From contig CAJULW010000017.1 of NCBI GenBank assembly GCA_910587515.1, positions 62,001 to 126,000 on the forward strand: a DNA stretch of 64,000 nucleotides, given 5' to 3'. Position 1 is the stretch's first letter, and each line of letters begins with the position of its first letter. The notes beneath the pieces are model-generated. The model had not been told where the DNA came from, searched no databases, and was given only the letters and a program-made list of their open reading frames with translations. This DNA comes from an uncultured Duncaniella sp. Its GTDB lineage: Bacteria; Bacteroidota; Bacteroidia; Bacteroidales; Muribaculaceae. Both the position numbers and the translations under genes were made by a program. Below are positions 36,791-45,216 of the stretch, one piece after another.

Positions 36791-39754
36791 CTATTTGCGC
36801 TTTTTCGGCTGTAGGCTGAAACGGTACTGGACCGAAAAGAGGAAATAACGCGGGAGGGCGTTTGTGTATGTGACAGTGCGTCCCGAGGCGTTGACTGCAT
36901 AGTTGACATTGGAGAGTTGGCGGAGTAGGTCGAAACCATCGGCCATGAATACCCAGTGTCCGCCATGAGGTGTGTAGGTCAGGCGCATGTTCCAGATGGC
37001 GTCGGTTGTGTCCAGTTGCTTGACACCGTAGCCCCGGCGGGCATAGAGGGTGAAGTCGGTGTCAAGGCCGAAACCATAGGGAAGGCTGAACGTCCCCGTG
37101 ATTCCATAATTGAAGTGGGTGGCGTTTAGGGTTGTGAAGTCCTCACTGGTGGATGTGGTGTGGCGGTTTGTTACCGAGCCTCTGAGCCGCAGGCTCTGCC
37201 GGCCTATCTGCCATGCAAAAATCAGTGACTGCGTGACGGTGTTGGTCCTGACCTTCGATTTCACGGGTTCTTCGAGGTTGACTCCTATCATGTCAGCGTA
37301 GTTGGCTATGCGGCCGTTGGTAGTCGAGTTTATGTTGAACTGGGCTTTGTCTCCGAACTGGATGCTGAAGTAGTTGTCGGCAAAGAGCGAATTGTTGCCG
37401 TCGACATTGTAGGTGCGGTTGCGTCGCACACCTGTGGAGGTATCGTAGGTGTAGCCCCTGACGAGGGCGTTGTCGGTATAGTCGGCTCCGAGCGCGAGTT
37501 TATTGTTTATGTATCGTTGCTCGGGTGAGTAGCTCCATGAAAGGGTATGTGTCTGTATATATGAGTTTTTGAGGTCGGGATTGCCCACGGAGATGTTGAG
37601 CGGGTCGGCGTCGCTGACTATATCGATCATATGGAGCATGTCAGGGGTCTTGGTGTCTATTGTATAGTCGTAGGAGAATGTGTTGCTGTTGCGGACAGAG
37701 TTTCGGCTTGATTGACCGTATAGCCCTGATCGGTATTCTATATGGGCTGCCATGTGTTTGGCGACAGCGAGAAACGATGTCTTGGAGACGAGATAGCTGC
37801 GGTTGTCGCGCCAATAGTCGAAATGGCGGTGCAGTAAGGATAGTTCCGGGCGGACTCTGACGATAAGGGGGTTTTTGCCGAACACACGCCAGCTTCCTAT
37901 AAAGTCGGGTACGATGTCATGTTTGTTCTCCATGAGCCGCGAGCTGTAGCTGTTGGCAGGGTCGAAAGAGTCTAAGTAGCCTGCTGGTAGAGTTCCGTAA
38001 ACACCTATGTCTGTGAGCCGGTCGAGTGCGTACATATAGGAGTCCTTGTTACGGCTCATGAAACGGTAGCTGTAGGAGAGACCTAACTGTATCCCTTTTC
38101 CGATATTAGTATGATAGCCGGCAGTTCCGTCAATGGCCAGTGTATAGTTGGGGGTGTCGTCGAAGTATTGTCTTTTCTTTACGGCCGGGTTGGGGTCGGA
38201 GCCGTAGTTGATGTTATAGTCGCGCCAGCGGTCTTCTTTTCTGTTCTGGTATTTTATTCCGAATTGCAGTCTCAAACGGTCGTTGGTCTGTGGTATTTTA
38301 TAATTGACAGTGGGATAGAACTGTATTTCGCTTTCGTGGCTGCTTCCGTCGCTGCGTGTGACCGAGCGGTTGATGACAGCGTCGAGCATCTCGGGTGAGC
38401 CATCGCTGTAGAGTGCTTCGAGTGTCTTGCGTGTGACGTCGGTCTGCTCATGGTCGAATGTGGCCGAGATATTGCCGGATCCGTTTTTCTTTCGGATGTA
38501 GCGTCCTAATAACATGCCTGATAAATAGAAGCGGTCGTTATTGATATTACCGTAGTTGCGTGTCTCGATTTTCAGGTTGCTGTTTCTGCTATGGCTGAAG
38601 GCATTTTCGTAGGTGTTGCCCCCTGAGAGGAAGTTGGTGCGGGCTGTTGTGGTGAGATTATTGTTGTCGGTTCGCTCAAAATAGGTGTTTCCGTCGAGGC
38701 TGACAGTCTCGTCGGGATTCACGTATTCGTAGTTGAGGCCTGTGAATTTGTAACGTTTCGTCCCCGACGGCATCATTTCCGGTGTCCATGTGTCGTTTTT
38801 GCCGGGTTTGCGAGTATCGTTCAGGTTGTTGAAATTGCCGATGAGGGCCAAACGGGCGGTCGGGGAGAACCACGAGGCGAACAGACGTCCAGTGTATCTG
38901 TCCTCTGTTCCGTAGCCACCCTGTGCGTTGATGAGTGTTCCGAAGTTGTATTCTTTTTTCAGCTTGACGTCCATGGTGAAGTGTTTGGGTGCTATGCTGT
39001 CGCCAAGCCATTTCTCTATTTTGGTCTGTCCGTCGTATACTTCCACTGCTTTTACCGTGTAGGCGGCTATGTTTTCGAGCATCAGTTGGTTGTTGCCGTC
39101 GAAAAATTGTTTTCCGTTGAGCAGTAGTGACTCTACGAACTGGCCGTTGACCTTTATCTGCCCTCCCTGATCGAGTTCGACACCGGGTAACTGGGCTATG
39201 AGAGCGTCGAGCATCGAACCTTCGGCGAGCTGGAATGCGTCAGCGTTGTAGACGAGGGTATCACCTTTATGGTAGAATTTTATTTTGGAGGCCGTGACTG
39301 TCACTTCGCTGAGTTTATGTGGGGCACGGTCCAAAAATATGAAAGGAATGTTGCGGTATTGCTCCCGTTTTCCGACTTTTTCCACACGGTGGCTGACGGT
39401 TCGTGTGATATATCCCGGGCAGGCTACGTCGAACACGTAGGTGGAGTCTTTGCGTTCGACAGGAAAAGAGAAATATGCTAATGGCGTTATCTCTCCCTTG
39501 CGTATTCTTGAGGCTTTATCGGCTTTTATGGAGTCCACGGGGTTGCCATCGGAATCGTAGAGAATCACGATGGCGTTTGTGAGGTCGGTTTTCCCCAAGG
39601 ATTCCTTGATTCGTCCCGATAGGATGATGTGGGTTGAGGGGTCGTAGCTTTCCGTCCTTGCTGACAACGGGAGGATGGAGATAACCGATACAAGCAATAG
39701 TAATATTGCCTGGAGAGTTGAGAGAGTCATAGCTGAACTAATTTTCCTTTGCAT
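36791..39754 (-). CDS. Outer-membrane beta-barrel receptor (TonB-dependent receptor-like)
   Basis: 987 residues. Signal peptide, a carboxypeptidase-regulatory-like domain (HIILSGRIKESL... to about 130), a plug-like domain (SEVTVTASKIKFYHKGDTLVYNADAF; MLDALIAQLPGVELDQGGQIKVNGQ) and a large barrel ending RYFLFSVQYRFSL. The plug and KGDTLVYNADAF wording fits the OMP_b-brl_3 branch of TonB-receptor-like proteins common in Bacteroidetes. No SusD partner, so not a SusC of a polysaccharide locus. ATG 39730 (MTLSTLQAI) is an alternative start; see the promoter entry. Confidence 0.88.
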   Translation of the reverse strand: MQRKISSAMTLSTLQAILLLLVSVISILPLSARTESYDPSTHIILSGRIKESLGKTDLTNAIVILYDSDGNPVDSIKADKASRIRKGEITPLAYFSFPVERKDSTYVFDVACPGYITRTVSHRVEKVGKREQYRNIPFIFLDRAPHKLSEVTVTASKIKFYHKGDTLVYNADAFQLAEGSMLDALIAQLPGVELDQGGQIKVNGQFVESLLLNGKQFFDGNNQLMLENIAAYTVKAVEVYDGQTKIEKWLGDSIAPKHFTMDVKLKKEYNFGTLINAQGGYGTEDRYTGRLFASWFSPTARLALIGNFNNLNDTRKPGKNDTWTPEMMPSGTKRYKFTGLNYEYVNPDETVSLDGNTYFERTDNNNLTTTARTNFLSGGNTYENAFSHSRNSNLKIETRNYGNINNDRFYLSGMLLGRYIRKKNGSGNISATFDHEQTDVTRKTLEALYSDGSPEMLDAVINRSVTRSDGSSHESEIQFYPTVNYKIPQTNDRLRLQFGIKYQNRKEDRWRDYNINYGSDPNPAVKKRQYFDDTPNYTLAIDGTAGYHTNIGKGIQLGLSYSYRFMSRNKDSYMYALDRLTDIGVYGTLPAGYLDSFDPANSYSSRLMENKHDIVPDFIGSWRVFGKNPLIVRVRPELSLLHRHFDYWRDNRSYLVSKTSFLAVAKHMAAHIEYRSGLYGQSSRNSVRNSNTFSYDYTIDTKTPDMLHMIDIVSDADPLNISVGNPDLKNSYIQTHTLSWSYSPEQRYINNKLALGADYTDNALVRGYTYDTSTGVRRNRTYNVDGNNSLFADNYFSIQFGDKAQFNINSTTNGRIANYADMIGVNLEEPVKSKVRTNTVTQSLIFAWQIGRQSLRLRGSVTNRHTTSTSEDFTTLNATHFNYGITGTFSLPYGFGLDTDFTLYARRGYGVKQLDTTDAIWNMRLTYTPHGGHWVFMADGFDLLRQLSNVNYAVNASGRTVTYTNALPRYFLFSVQYRFSLQPKKRK

Positions 39755-39756
39755 CG

Positions 39757-39785
39757 TAAAGGTATGAATTAGTTTATAAACTAAT
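39757..39785 (-). promoter_or_regulatory. Putative promoter and operator of the barrel gene
   Basis: TACCTTTA (39764-39757, near-consensus -7 box) on the minus strand, with a perfect 18-bp palindrome (39768-39785) just upstream, where RNA polymerase would bind. Transcription would start at about 39751, inside the codon at 39754. Confidence 0.5.
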
Positions 39786-39925
39786 AAATCATCATCTGTA
39801 AAATAATGTTAAATATAAGCGACGGGTTGTTGATAATTAGCGTGTTATTATCTGATGAAATGAATATGTTATATCTGTATTAACACAAGGCCTGACTCTT
39901 ATTGTTTTAATTCAAAATATACGAA

Positions 39926-39966
39926 AGCGTCTGATAAGTCGAAAAATTTGCGACTTATCAGACGCT
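39926..39966 (-). terminator. Terminator of the seven-gene minus-strand run
   Basis: Perfect 16-bp hairpin, arms 39926-39941 and 39951-39966, right after the O-methyltransferase stop codon. Confidence 0.87.
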
Positions 39967-39983
39967 CTTAGGTTTTATATAGG

Positions 39984-40646
39984 TTATCGTGTAGGGGGGA
40001 TAAACCTCTTTATTTTTTTACGGATGAGTGTAAGGCCGTCGCGGAGCGGAAGGATGACGGTTTCAAGGTCCGCTCGGGAGGCTACGTAGGAGTTGAATCT
40101 GTCGAGTGCCAGGGTCTGTGCGTCGTGGTTGGCCACAGTGTCGGTGACCTTTCCGTCCCATAGAGTGTTGTCTGCTATTATGAATGATCCCGAGCGCATT
40201 CGGGGTAGTACAAGATCGAGATATTCGACGTAGCGTCGTTTGTTGGCGTCGATGTAGACAAGATCCCAGTTTTCTTCTATTTGAGGGATAAGTTTCTCTG
40301 CGTCACCGATGTGTAGTGTGATTTTGTCACCTCCGGGCGATGAGTCGAAGAGTTCGAGCAGTTCGTCTTCCATTTCATCGTCCACTTCTATCGTATGGAG
40401 CCGTCCGCCCTCAGGGATTCCTTCAGCGAGGCAGAGAGCCGAGTAGCCGGTGTAGGCTCCGAGTTCGAGCACTCGCATCGGCTTTATCATCGCAGACAAC
40501 ATGCTTAGCATACGGCCTTGTAGATGGCCTGAGCACATGCGCGGATAGAGGTGGCGCAGATGGGTGCGTCGGTATAACTGACGCAGGTGTTCTGGCTCCG
40601 CCGAAATGTGGCCGAGGATATAGTCGTCGATATTATTGTTTGACAT
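39984..40646 (-). CDS. Class I O-methyltransferase (catechol-type)
   Basis: AdoMet-dependent methyltransferase of the family that includes catechol and caffeoyl-CoA O-methyltransferases. VLELGAYTGYSALCLA is motif I; IDANKRRYVEYLDLVLPRMRSGSFIIADNTLWDGKV holds the metal-binding Asp/Asn residues of the family. I start at MSNNNIDDYIL (40646), which overlaps the aroQ stop codon, rather than the longer form at 40673. 220 residues. Substrate unknown. Confidence 0.9.
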   Translation of the reverse strand: MSNNNIDDYILGHISAEPEHLRQLYRRTHLRHLYPRMCSGHLQGRMLSMLSAMIKPMRVLELGAYTGYSALCLAEGIPEGGRLHTIEVDDEMEDELLELFDSSPGGDKITLHIGDAEKLIPQIEENWDLVYIDANKRRYVEYLDLVLPRMRSGSFIIADNTLWDGKVTDTVANHDAQTLALDRFNSYVASRADLETVILPLRDGLTLIRKKIKRFIPPTR

Positions 40647-41058
40647 GGCCCATGATGAACGCCTGTGCGGCAAGGAAATATGAATTGAGTCCGAAGCCGG
40701 TTATGGTGCCGTGGCATACGGGTGCTATAAGTGATGTGTGGCGTATGGTCTCGCGCGAGGCGGTGTTGGAAATGTGAACTTCGATGACCGGGGTCGATAT
40801 TCCGCTTATGGCGTCAGCGATGGCTAGTGATGTATGTGTATAGGCTCCGGCGTTTAGAATCACTCCATCTGCGTCTGTATTGTGGAGAAAATCTATAATG
40901 TCTCCTTCGTGGTTGGACTGGAGATATTCGACTTCGTCACCGTCGAGCATTTCGCGAAGCTCTACCAGATATGACTCAAAAGTGCGCGAGCCGTAGATCT
41001 CGGGCTCGCGTGTCCCGAGAAGATTAAGATTGGGACCGTTGATGATCAGGAGTTTCAT
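40633..41058 (-). CDS. aroQ: 3-dehydroquinate dehydratase type II AroQ
   Basis: Third step of the shikimate pathway. 141 residues, with NGPNLNLLGTREPEIYG at the start, catalytic Tyr in EIYGSRTFESY, NAGAYTHTSLAI and EVHISN. The ending overlaps the next gene by 14 bp. Operon with unrelated genes, so the pathway is scattered in this genome. Confidence 0.97.
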   Translation of the reverse strand: MKLLIINGPNLNLLGTREPEIYGSRTFESYLVELREMLDGDEVEYLQSNHEGDIIDFLHNTDADGVILNAGAYTHTSLAIADAISGISTPVIEVHISNTASRETIRHTSLIAPVCHGTITGFGLNSYFLAAQAFIMGHVKQ

Positions 41059-41134
41059 TGTCAGAGGATTTGTATATCCGCGATGTGAGCGTTTATGGTT
41101 TGTACGATGTGTCTAATGGAGTGTCTTCAAGCAT

Positions 41135-41404
41135 CTATAGTCCTGCTGTCATTATCCATATTGCGGATGAAGAGAGTGCCATCAGAGTCAGCAGAATCCA
41201 GCTGATGTACGGACGATTGTTGTATGCGTTCCATGCGAGCCATGCCGACAGTGCCATATAGAATGGATAGATCCATACGAATGTTTTCAGGCTTCGGGCA
41301 CTGTCGTCAGCAGGGATGTTTGCCAGAAAGGTTGGAAATAACAATACCGGAAGAAGGAAAATTGCAATAAGCAGCATCATCCATAGTGGCGGTCTCGTAT
41401 GCAT
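41135..41404 (-). CDS. Small membrane protein of unknown function
   Basis: 89 residues, about three hydrophobic helices (MLLIAIFLLPVLLFPTFL; FYMALSAWLAWNAY; WILLTLMALSSSAIWIM). Family not recognised. It sits in the operon between the epimerase and aroQ. Confidence 0.65.
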   Translation of the reverse strand: MHTRPPLWMMLLIAIFLLPVLLFPTFLANIPADDSARSLKTFVWIYPFYMALSAWLAWNAYNNRPYISWILLTLMALSSSAIWIMTAGL

Positions 41405-41440
41405 TTCGGACTGTTTTTGCTTTTAATAGTTGACGTAAGT

Positions 41441-42427
41441 TTAATCGATACCGGATTTGTAGGCTCGCACAGTCCGGTGTATACCTTCACGAAGATCTAT
41501 ACGTGCGCGGAAACCGAAGTCGCGTTCAGCGTCGGAGGTGTCGCATGTCCAGTTGCGTTGGGCCATTATGTTGTATTTGTCGGAGTTTAGCGTGACGGCC
41601 TTCATTTTTGCCGCACCATATTTTTCGGAAATCTTGCAGGCGATTTTAGCGATCCAAAGCGGAAGTTTTACGGGAATTACGAAGCGTCGTCCGAGTTCTC
41701 TCGCTACGATAGAACGAAATTCTTTCTGTGTGTAGGCTTTAGGTTCTGAAATGATGTATTTACTATGGACTGGTGCGTTTTCGAGCGCGTCGAAGACCGC
41801 ACGTGCTAGATCTTCTACATAAATGAAAGTGAGCATCTGCTTGCGGAATCCGACTCCGAAATCAAAGCGTGAATCGATACTTTTTATCATCATGAGATAG
41901 TCTTTCTCATGAGGCCCGTAGACTCCGGTCGGCCTCAGGATTATCCAAGGGAAAGAGTGGAGGGTCTGTAAAAGAGTTTCGGCTTTTATTTTTGACAGTC
42001 CGTAACGGGTGTTGGGTTGGGGGATCATTTCACCGTTAAGCGGAGTGTAGTTTTTTTCGTCACCGGGGCCGAGCGCGGATAGAGACGACATATAGAGGAA
42101 ACGTCCGGGCACTTGGGCGTTGCTCACGAGCGCGTCACAGAAGTTTCTGATATATGTGTAGTTTATATGGTTGAAGTCCAGGAAATTCACACATTTTGTC
42201 GCTCCGAGATTATAGACTATATAATCCCAATGGTGGCCGGCCATGGCCTCCGCGAGTTTGGCCGGACTCTCATAGTCGAGAGTTATGAAATTGAGAGCCG
42301 GGTCGGTCAGGAAACGGCGGGAAGTTGTTTCCCGTACTCCGCACCAGGTCTCGTAGCCGCGTGACAGTGATTCATTGGCCAAAAAGCCTCCTACAAATCC
42401 TCCGGCTCCAACTATCAGTACTTTCAT
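41441..42427 (-). CDS. NAD(P)-dependent epimerase/dehydratase
   Basis: Extended short-chain dehydrogenase. Rossmann GAGGFVGGF at 7-15, YGLSKIKAE carries the catalytic Tyr-x-x-x-Lys, and LRPTGVYGPHEKDYL is the usual sugar-binding loop. 328 residues. Adjacent to a glycosyltransferase 28 bp upstream, which suggests a role in nucleotide-sugar or polyprenyl-sugar modification. Exact substrate unknown. Confidence 0.88.
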   Translation of the reverse strand: MKVLIVGAGGFVGGFLANESLSRGYETWCGVRETTSRRFLTDPALNFITLDYESPAKLAEAMAGHHWDYIVYNLGATKCVNFLDFNHINYTYIRNFCDALVSNAQVPGRFLYMSSLSALGPGDEKNYTPLNGEMIPQPNTRYGLSKIKAETLLQTLHSFPWIILRPTGVYGPHEKDYLMMIKSIDSRFDFGVGFRKQMLTFIYVEDLARAVFDALENAPVHSKYIISEPKAYTQKEFRSIVARELGRRFVIPVKLPLWIAKIACKISEKYGAAKMKAVTLNSDKYNIMAQRNWTCDTSDAERDFGFRARIDLREGIHRTVRAYKSGID

Positions 42428-42455
42428 GTGGTCGTCTGTTTGTTATTCAAGTGTT

Positions 42456-43778
42456 TTATTCACCTATTATTCCTGAAAACAGATTGATGTAGCGTCGCGC
42501 TATAACTGACGCTCCAAAACGCTCACCGACAGAGCGATGAAGTTCTTCGCGTGGAATCTTGGCGTCTAATGCCCAGATGATACCTTTGGCGATATCAAGG
42601 TGATCCTTATAGCGGGCGATGTATCCGTTTTTCAGATGCTCTACCACATCGGCACGTCCGTCGATGCCGAATGTCACAGGTATGGCTCCTCCGGCCTGGC
42701 CTTCGACAAGTGTTCCTCCGAGCGTTTCGTAAAGAGATGTGGAAAGCACAACTTTCGAAATCGAGCATAGATAGCGTATCAGTTTGAAGTCGCTGACAAG
42801 GCCTAACCATCTGTGTGAGAAACGCAGACGGTCGAGTACTTCGGGATGTTTGAGGTGTCCGAAAAGGTACACGGCCGTTTTGCTTGCGATATCAGGGTTG
42901 TTGTCAAAGATATGGTTGAGGGCATCGATCGCTATATCAAGCCCCTTGATCGGATCGTCGAGACGGGCCGCACCGAGGAGTATTATATTTTGCTTCTCCG
43001 GTGTGGTCATGCTGTAAAGTTCCCGTTTAGGTTTGGTGTAAAATTTGTCTATCGGGAAAGGATTGTTGATGGTAACGATATTTTTTTCCCCGAGCAGTGA
43101 CGATTGCCGACATTTATTCTCCAACCATTTGCTGACAGTGACAAATGTTATTGGAACCTCGGTGTAAAGACGTTTTTTCTTTTTCCAATAGCGGTGGGAG
43201 AGATCGTTGGCTTTTCCTCCGTTGGCAAGGAAAGGGCAGTGGCCGCATTCTTTGATATAATGGTCGCACTCGTAGGAGTGATGGCATATTCCTGTCATGG
43301 ACCACATATCGTGGAGGGTCCAGACAATCTTCTTGCCCATTTCATGTAGCCGTTTTATGCCTTTCAGCCCCATCAATCCTTGGTTCACCCAGTTTAGACA
43401 GACTATGTCGGCATCCTTTACCCATGGATGATGATGGACGTTGAGTGCAAAATCGCCAGTGGAGACTTTGTAAAGATTGTCATAGTTGAAACCGGTGGCG
43501 GGAAGTATGCGTAGACGTTCGAGGCAGAAAGCCATTGTGCGGATGAATCGCGTATAGATTACGTCGACGTTGTCTTCCTGCGATGTTTTGGTGAACACAA
43601 CCATGCGGGCGTCGATTCCTTCGTTGCGCAAAGCCTGCATCAGTCTGAATGTGACGACGGCCGCTCCTCCGAGAGTGTCGGAGTGGTTTATGAGCACCAC
43701 TTTCTTTCCCTTGATGTTTTCAGGTATTTTATAGCCGAAAGCGGTTTCAGTGGTGAGGGGAGTACCGTCGACTGTCAT
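42456..43778 (-). CDS. Glycosyltransferase family 4-like
   Basis: 440 residues with the two-Rossmann GT-B layout. The N-terminal domain opens with KVVLINHSDTLGGAAVVTFRLMQAL; a Cys/His-rich loop (GICHHSYECDHYIKECGHCPFLANGGK) is notable for a GT4 enzyme; the C-terminal part has LLGAARLDDPIKGLDIAIDAL and the nucleotide-sugar motif STSLYETLGGTLVEGQAGGAIPVTF with the E-x7-E pattern. Overlaps the upstream DUF389 gene by 4 bp (ATGA), implying coupling. Sugar donor unknown. Confidence 0.88.
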   Translation of the reverse strand: MTVDGTPLTTETAFGYKIPENIKGKKVVLINHSDTLGGAAVVTFRLMQALRNEGIDARMVVFTKTSQEDNVDVIYTRFIRTMAFCLERLRILPATGFNYDNLYKVSTGDFALNVHHHPWVKDADIVCLNWVNQGLMGLKGIKRLHEMGKKIVWTLHDMWSMTGICHHSYECDHYIKECGHCPFLANGGKANDLSHRYWKKKKRLYTEVPITFVTVSKWLENKCRQSSLLGEKNIVTINNPFPIDKFYTKPKRELYSMTTPEKQNIILLGAARLDDPIKGLDIAIDALNHIFDNNPDIASKTAVYLFGHLKHPEVLDRLRFSHRWLGLVSDFKLIRYLCSISKVVLSTSLYETLGGTLVEGQAGGAIPVTFGIDGRADVVEHLKNGYIARYKDHLDIAKGIIWALDAKIPREELHRSVGERFGASVIARRYINLFSGIIGE

Positions 43779-45187
43779 TTTTGATCTTTGGGTTTTGGTT
43801 TCGATGCTTCTTGTGAAGCTTTGGGACGGTTGAATTCAATTTGGTTACCTATATTGACAAGCGACAGGCTATTGTAATGCAGGCGGGCCTTTAGATAATT
43901 TTCAAATTCCTGTTGGCGGTTGGCCGGGAGTGGGCGTGAGTATTTCACGAGGGCGGTATTGACAGTATCGAGCGCACCGGTGGCGATATTGCCGAATACA
44001 GCGCGTGTGACAGCTATCTCTTCGACCTGAGGGAATACGACTTTGAGTTCGGGGGCTATACGTCCGGCTATAGTATCGTTTATGCGGGCTATAGCCACCA
44101 TGCTTTTAAGCGAATCGATGGTGACCTGCTGACTTGTGATCGAAGAACGGGCAAGTTCATAGATATCGTTCATTGTCGGAAGTCCGCTTTTGAGTTCCGA
44201 TAGGTCGGGCGAATCACCCTGTATGATGTTGAGTTTGGCTCCTTCGAGACCGTAGTTCTTTAGTTGCGAGACCATTGCGAGTTGCAGTGAGTCTGCCGGC
44301 AGGATTTTCCCTATAAGTGTCACTGTTATGGTCTTCTTTCCGTGCGCTATGGTCGCGGTTTTGCTCAACACTTGTGTGGACGGGAAGTTGAATTGCTGGG
44401 TGACGAAGCGTTCAGCGTTGTTCGAGAAGCGCGATTGGCGCAACATATTGTAGGTCAGGTATAGCGACGGAAGCAGTGTGAGTATTGAAACTGTGTAGAT
44501 TATCCTCCTGATTTTGCGGGAGCGTTCGGGGTTGATCGATATTACGGGCTTGTAATGCATTAGTTTGATGCCGATGAATGTTGAAAGCCCTATGAAGATC
44601 GAGTTTATGAGAAACAGATAGAAAGCACCGAGGAAATAAGATATCTGCAGGGTGGCGAGACCGTAGCCCGCAGTGCATAACGGTGGCATTAGGGCGGTCG
44701 CTATCGCTACACCGGGGATCACGTTGCCTTTTGATTTCGAGCCTATGGCTACTATGCCCGCGCCTCCTCCGAAGAACCCGATAAGAACGTCGTAGATTGT
44801 TGGAGATGTACGTGCGAGAAGTTCGCTATGGCCTTCGCTTACGGGGGATATGATAAAATATATTGTCGATGTGAGCACACTGAATCCGGCTGCCATCACG
44901 AGATTGCGTATCGCGCGTTTTAATAGTTCGAAATCCTGTACACCTACCCCAAGACCGATTCCGATTATCGGTCCCATAAGAGGGGATATAAGCATCGCAC
45001 CTATTATGACGGCTGTGGAGTTGGTATTCAGTCCGAGGGATGCAATGAAAATAGCCAGAATAAGTATGAGCATGTTTGTCCCCTTGAACGAGACTCCGTC
45101 GCGTATGGCTCTTTCGGCTTCGGCTTGTGGCAGAAGGTCGTCCGTAAGATTGAAATAATGTACCAGATAGTTTTTTAAAGAAGACAT
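43775..45187 (-). CDS. DUF389 membrane protein
   Basis: 470 residues, seven or so helices in the N-terminal 240 residues, with NTNSTAVIIGAMLISPLMGPIIGIGLGVGV and GNVIPGVAIATALMPPLCTAGYGLA, the DUF389 marks. The C-terminal half is soluble and outside the core. Some members of this family have been linked to transport or to phosphatidylserine/lipid metabolism, but nothing is established here. Overlaps the glycosyltransferase start. Confidence 0.88.
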   Translation of the reverse strand: MSSLKNYLVHYFNLTDDLLPQAEAERAIRDGVSFKGTNMLILILAIFIASLGLNTNSTAVIIGAMLISPLMGPIIGIGLGVGVQDFELLKRAIRNLVMAAGFSVLTSTIYFIISPVSEGHSELLARTSPTIYDVLIGFFGGGAGIVAIGSKSKGNVIPGVAIATALMPPLCTAGYGLATLQISYFLGAFYLFLINSIFIGLSTFIGIKLMHYKPVISINPERSRKIRRIIYTVSILTLLPSLYLTYNMLRQSRFSNNAERFVTQQFNFPSTQVLSKTATIAHGKKTITVTLIGKILPADSLQLAMVSQLKNYGLEGAKLNIIQGDSPDLSELKSGLPTMNDIYELARSSITSQQVTIDSLKSMVAIARINDTIAGRIAPELKVVFPQVEEIAVTRAVFGNIATGALDTVNTALVKYSRPLPANRQQEFENYLKARLHYNSLSLVNIGNQIEFNRPKASQEASKPKPKDQK

Positions 45188-45216
45188 CAGTATTTTCTGC
45201 TTTTTGTTGTTAAAGG

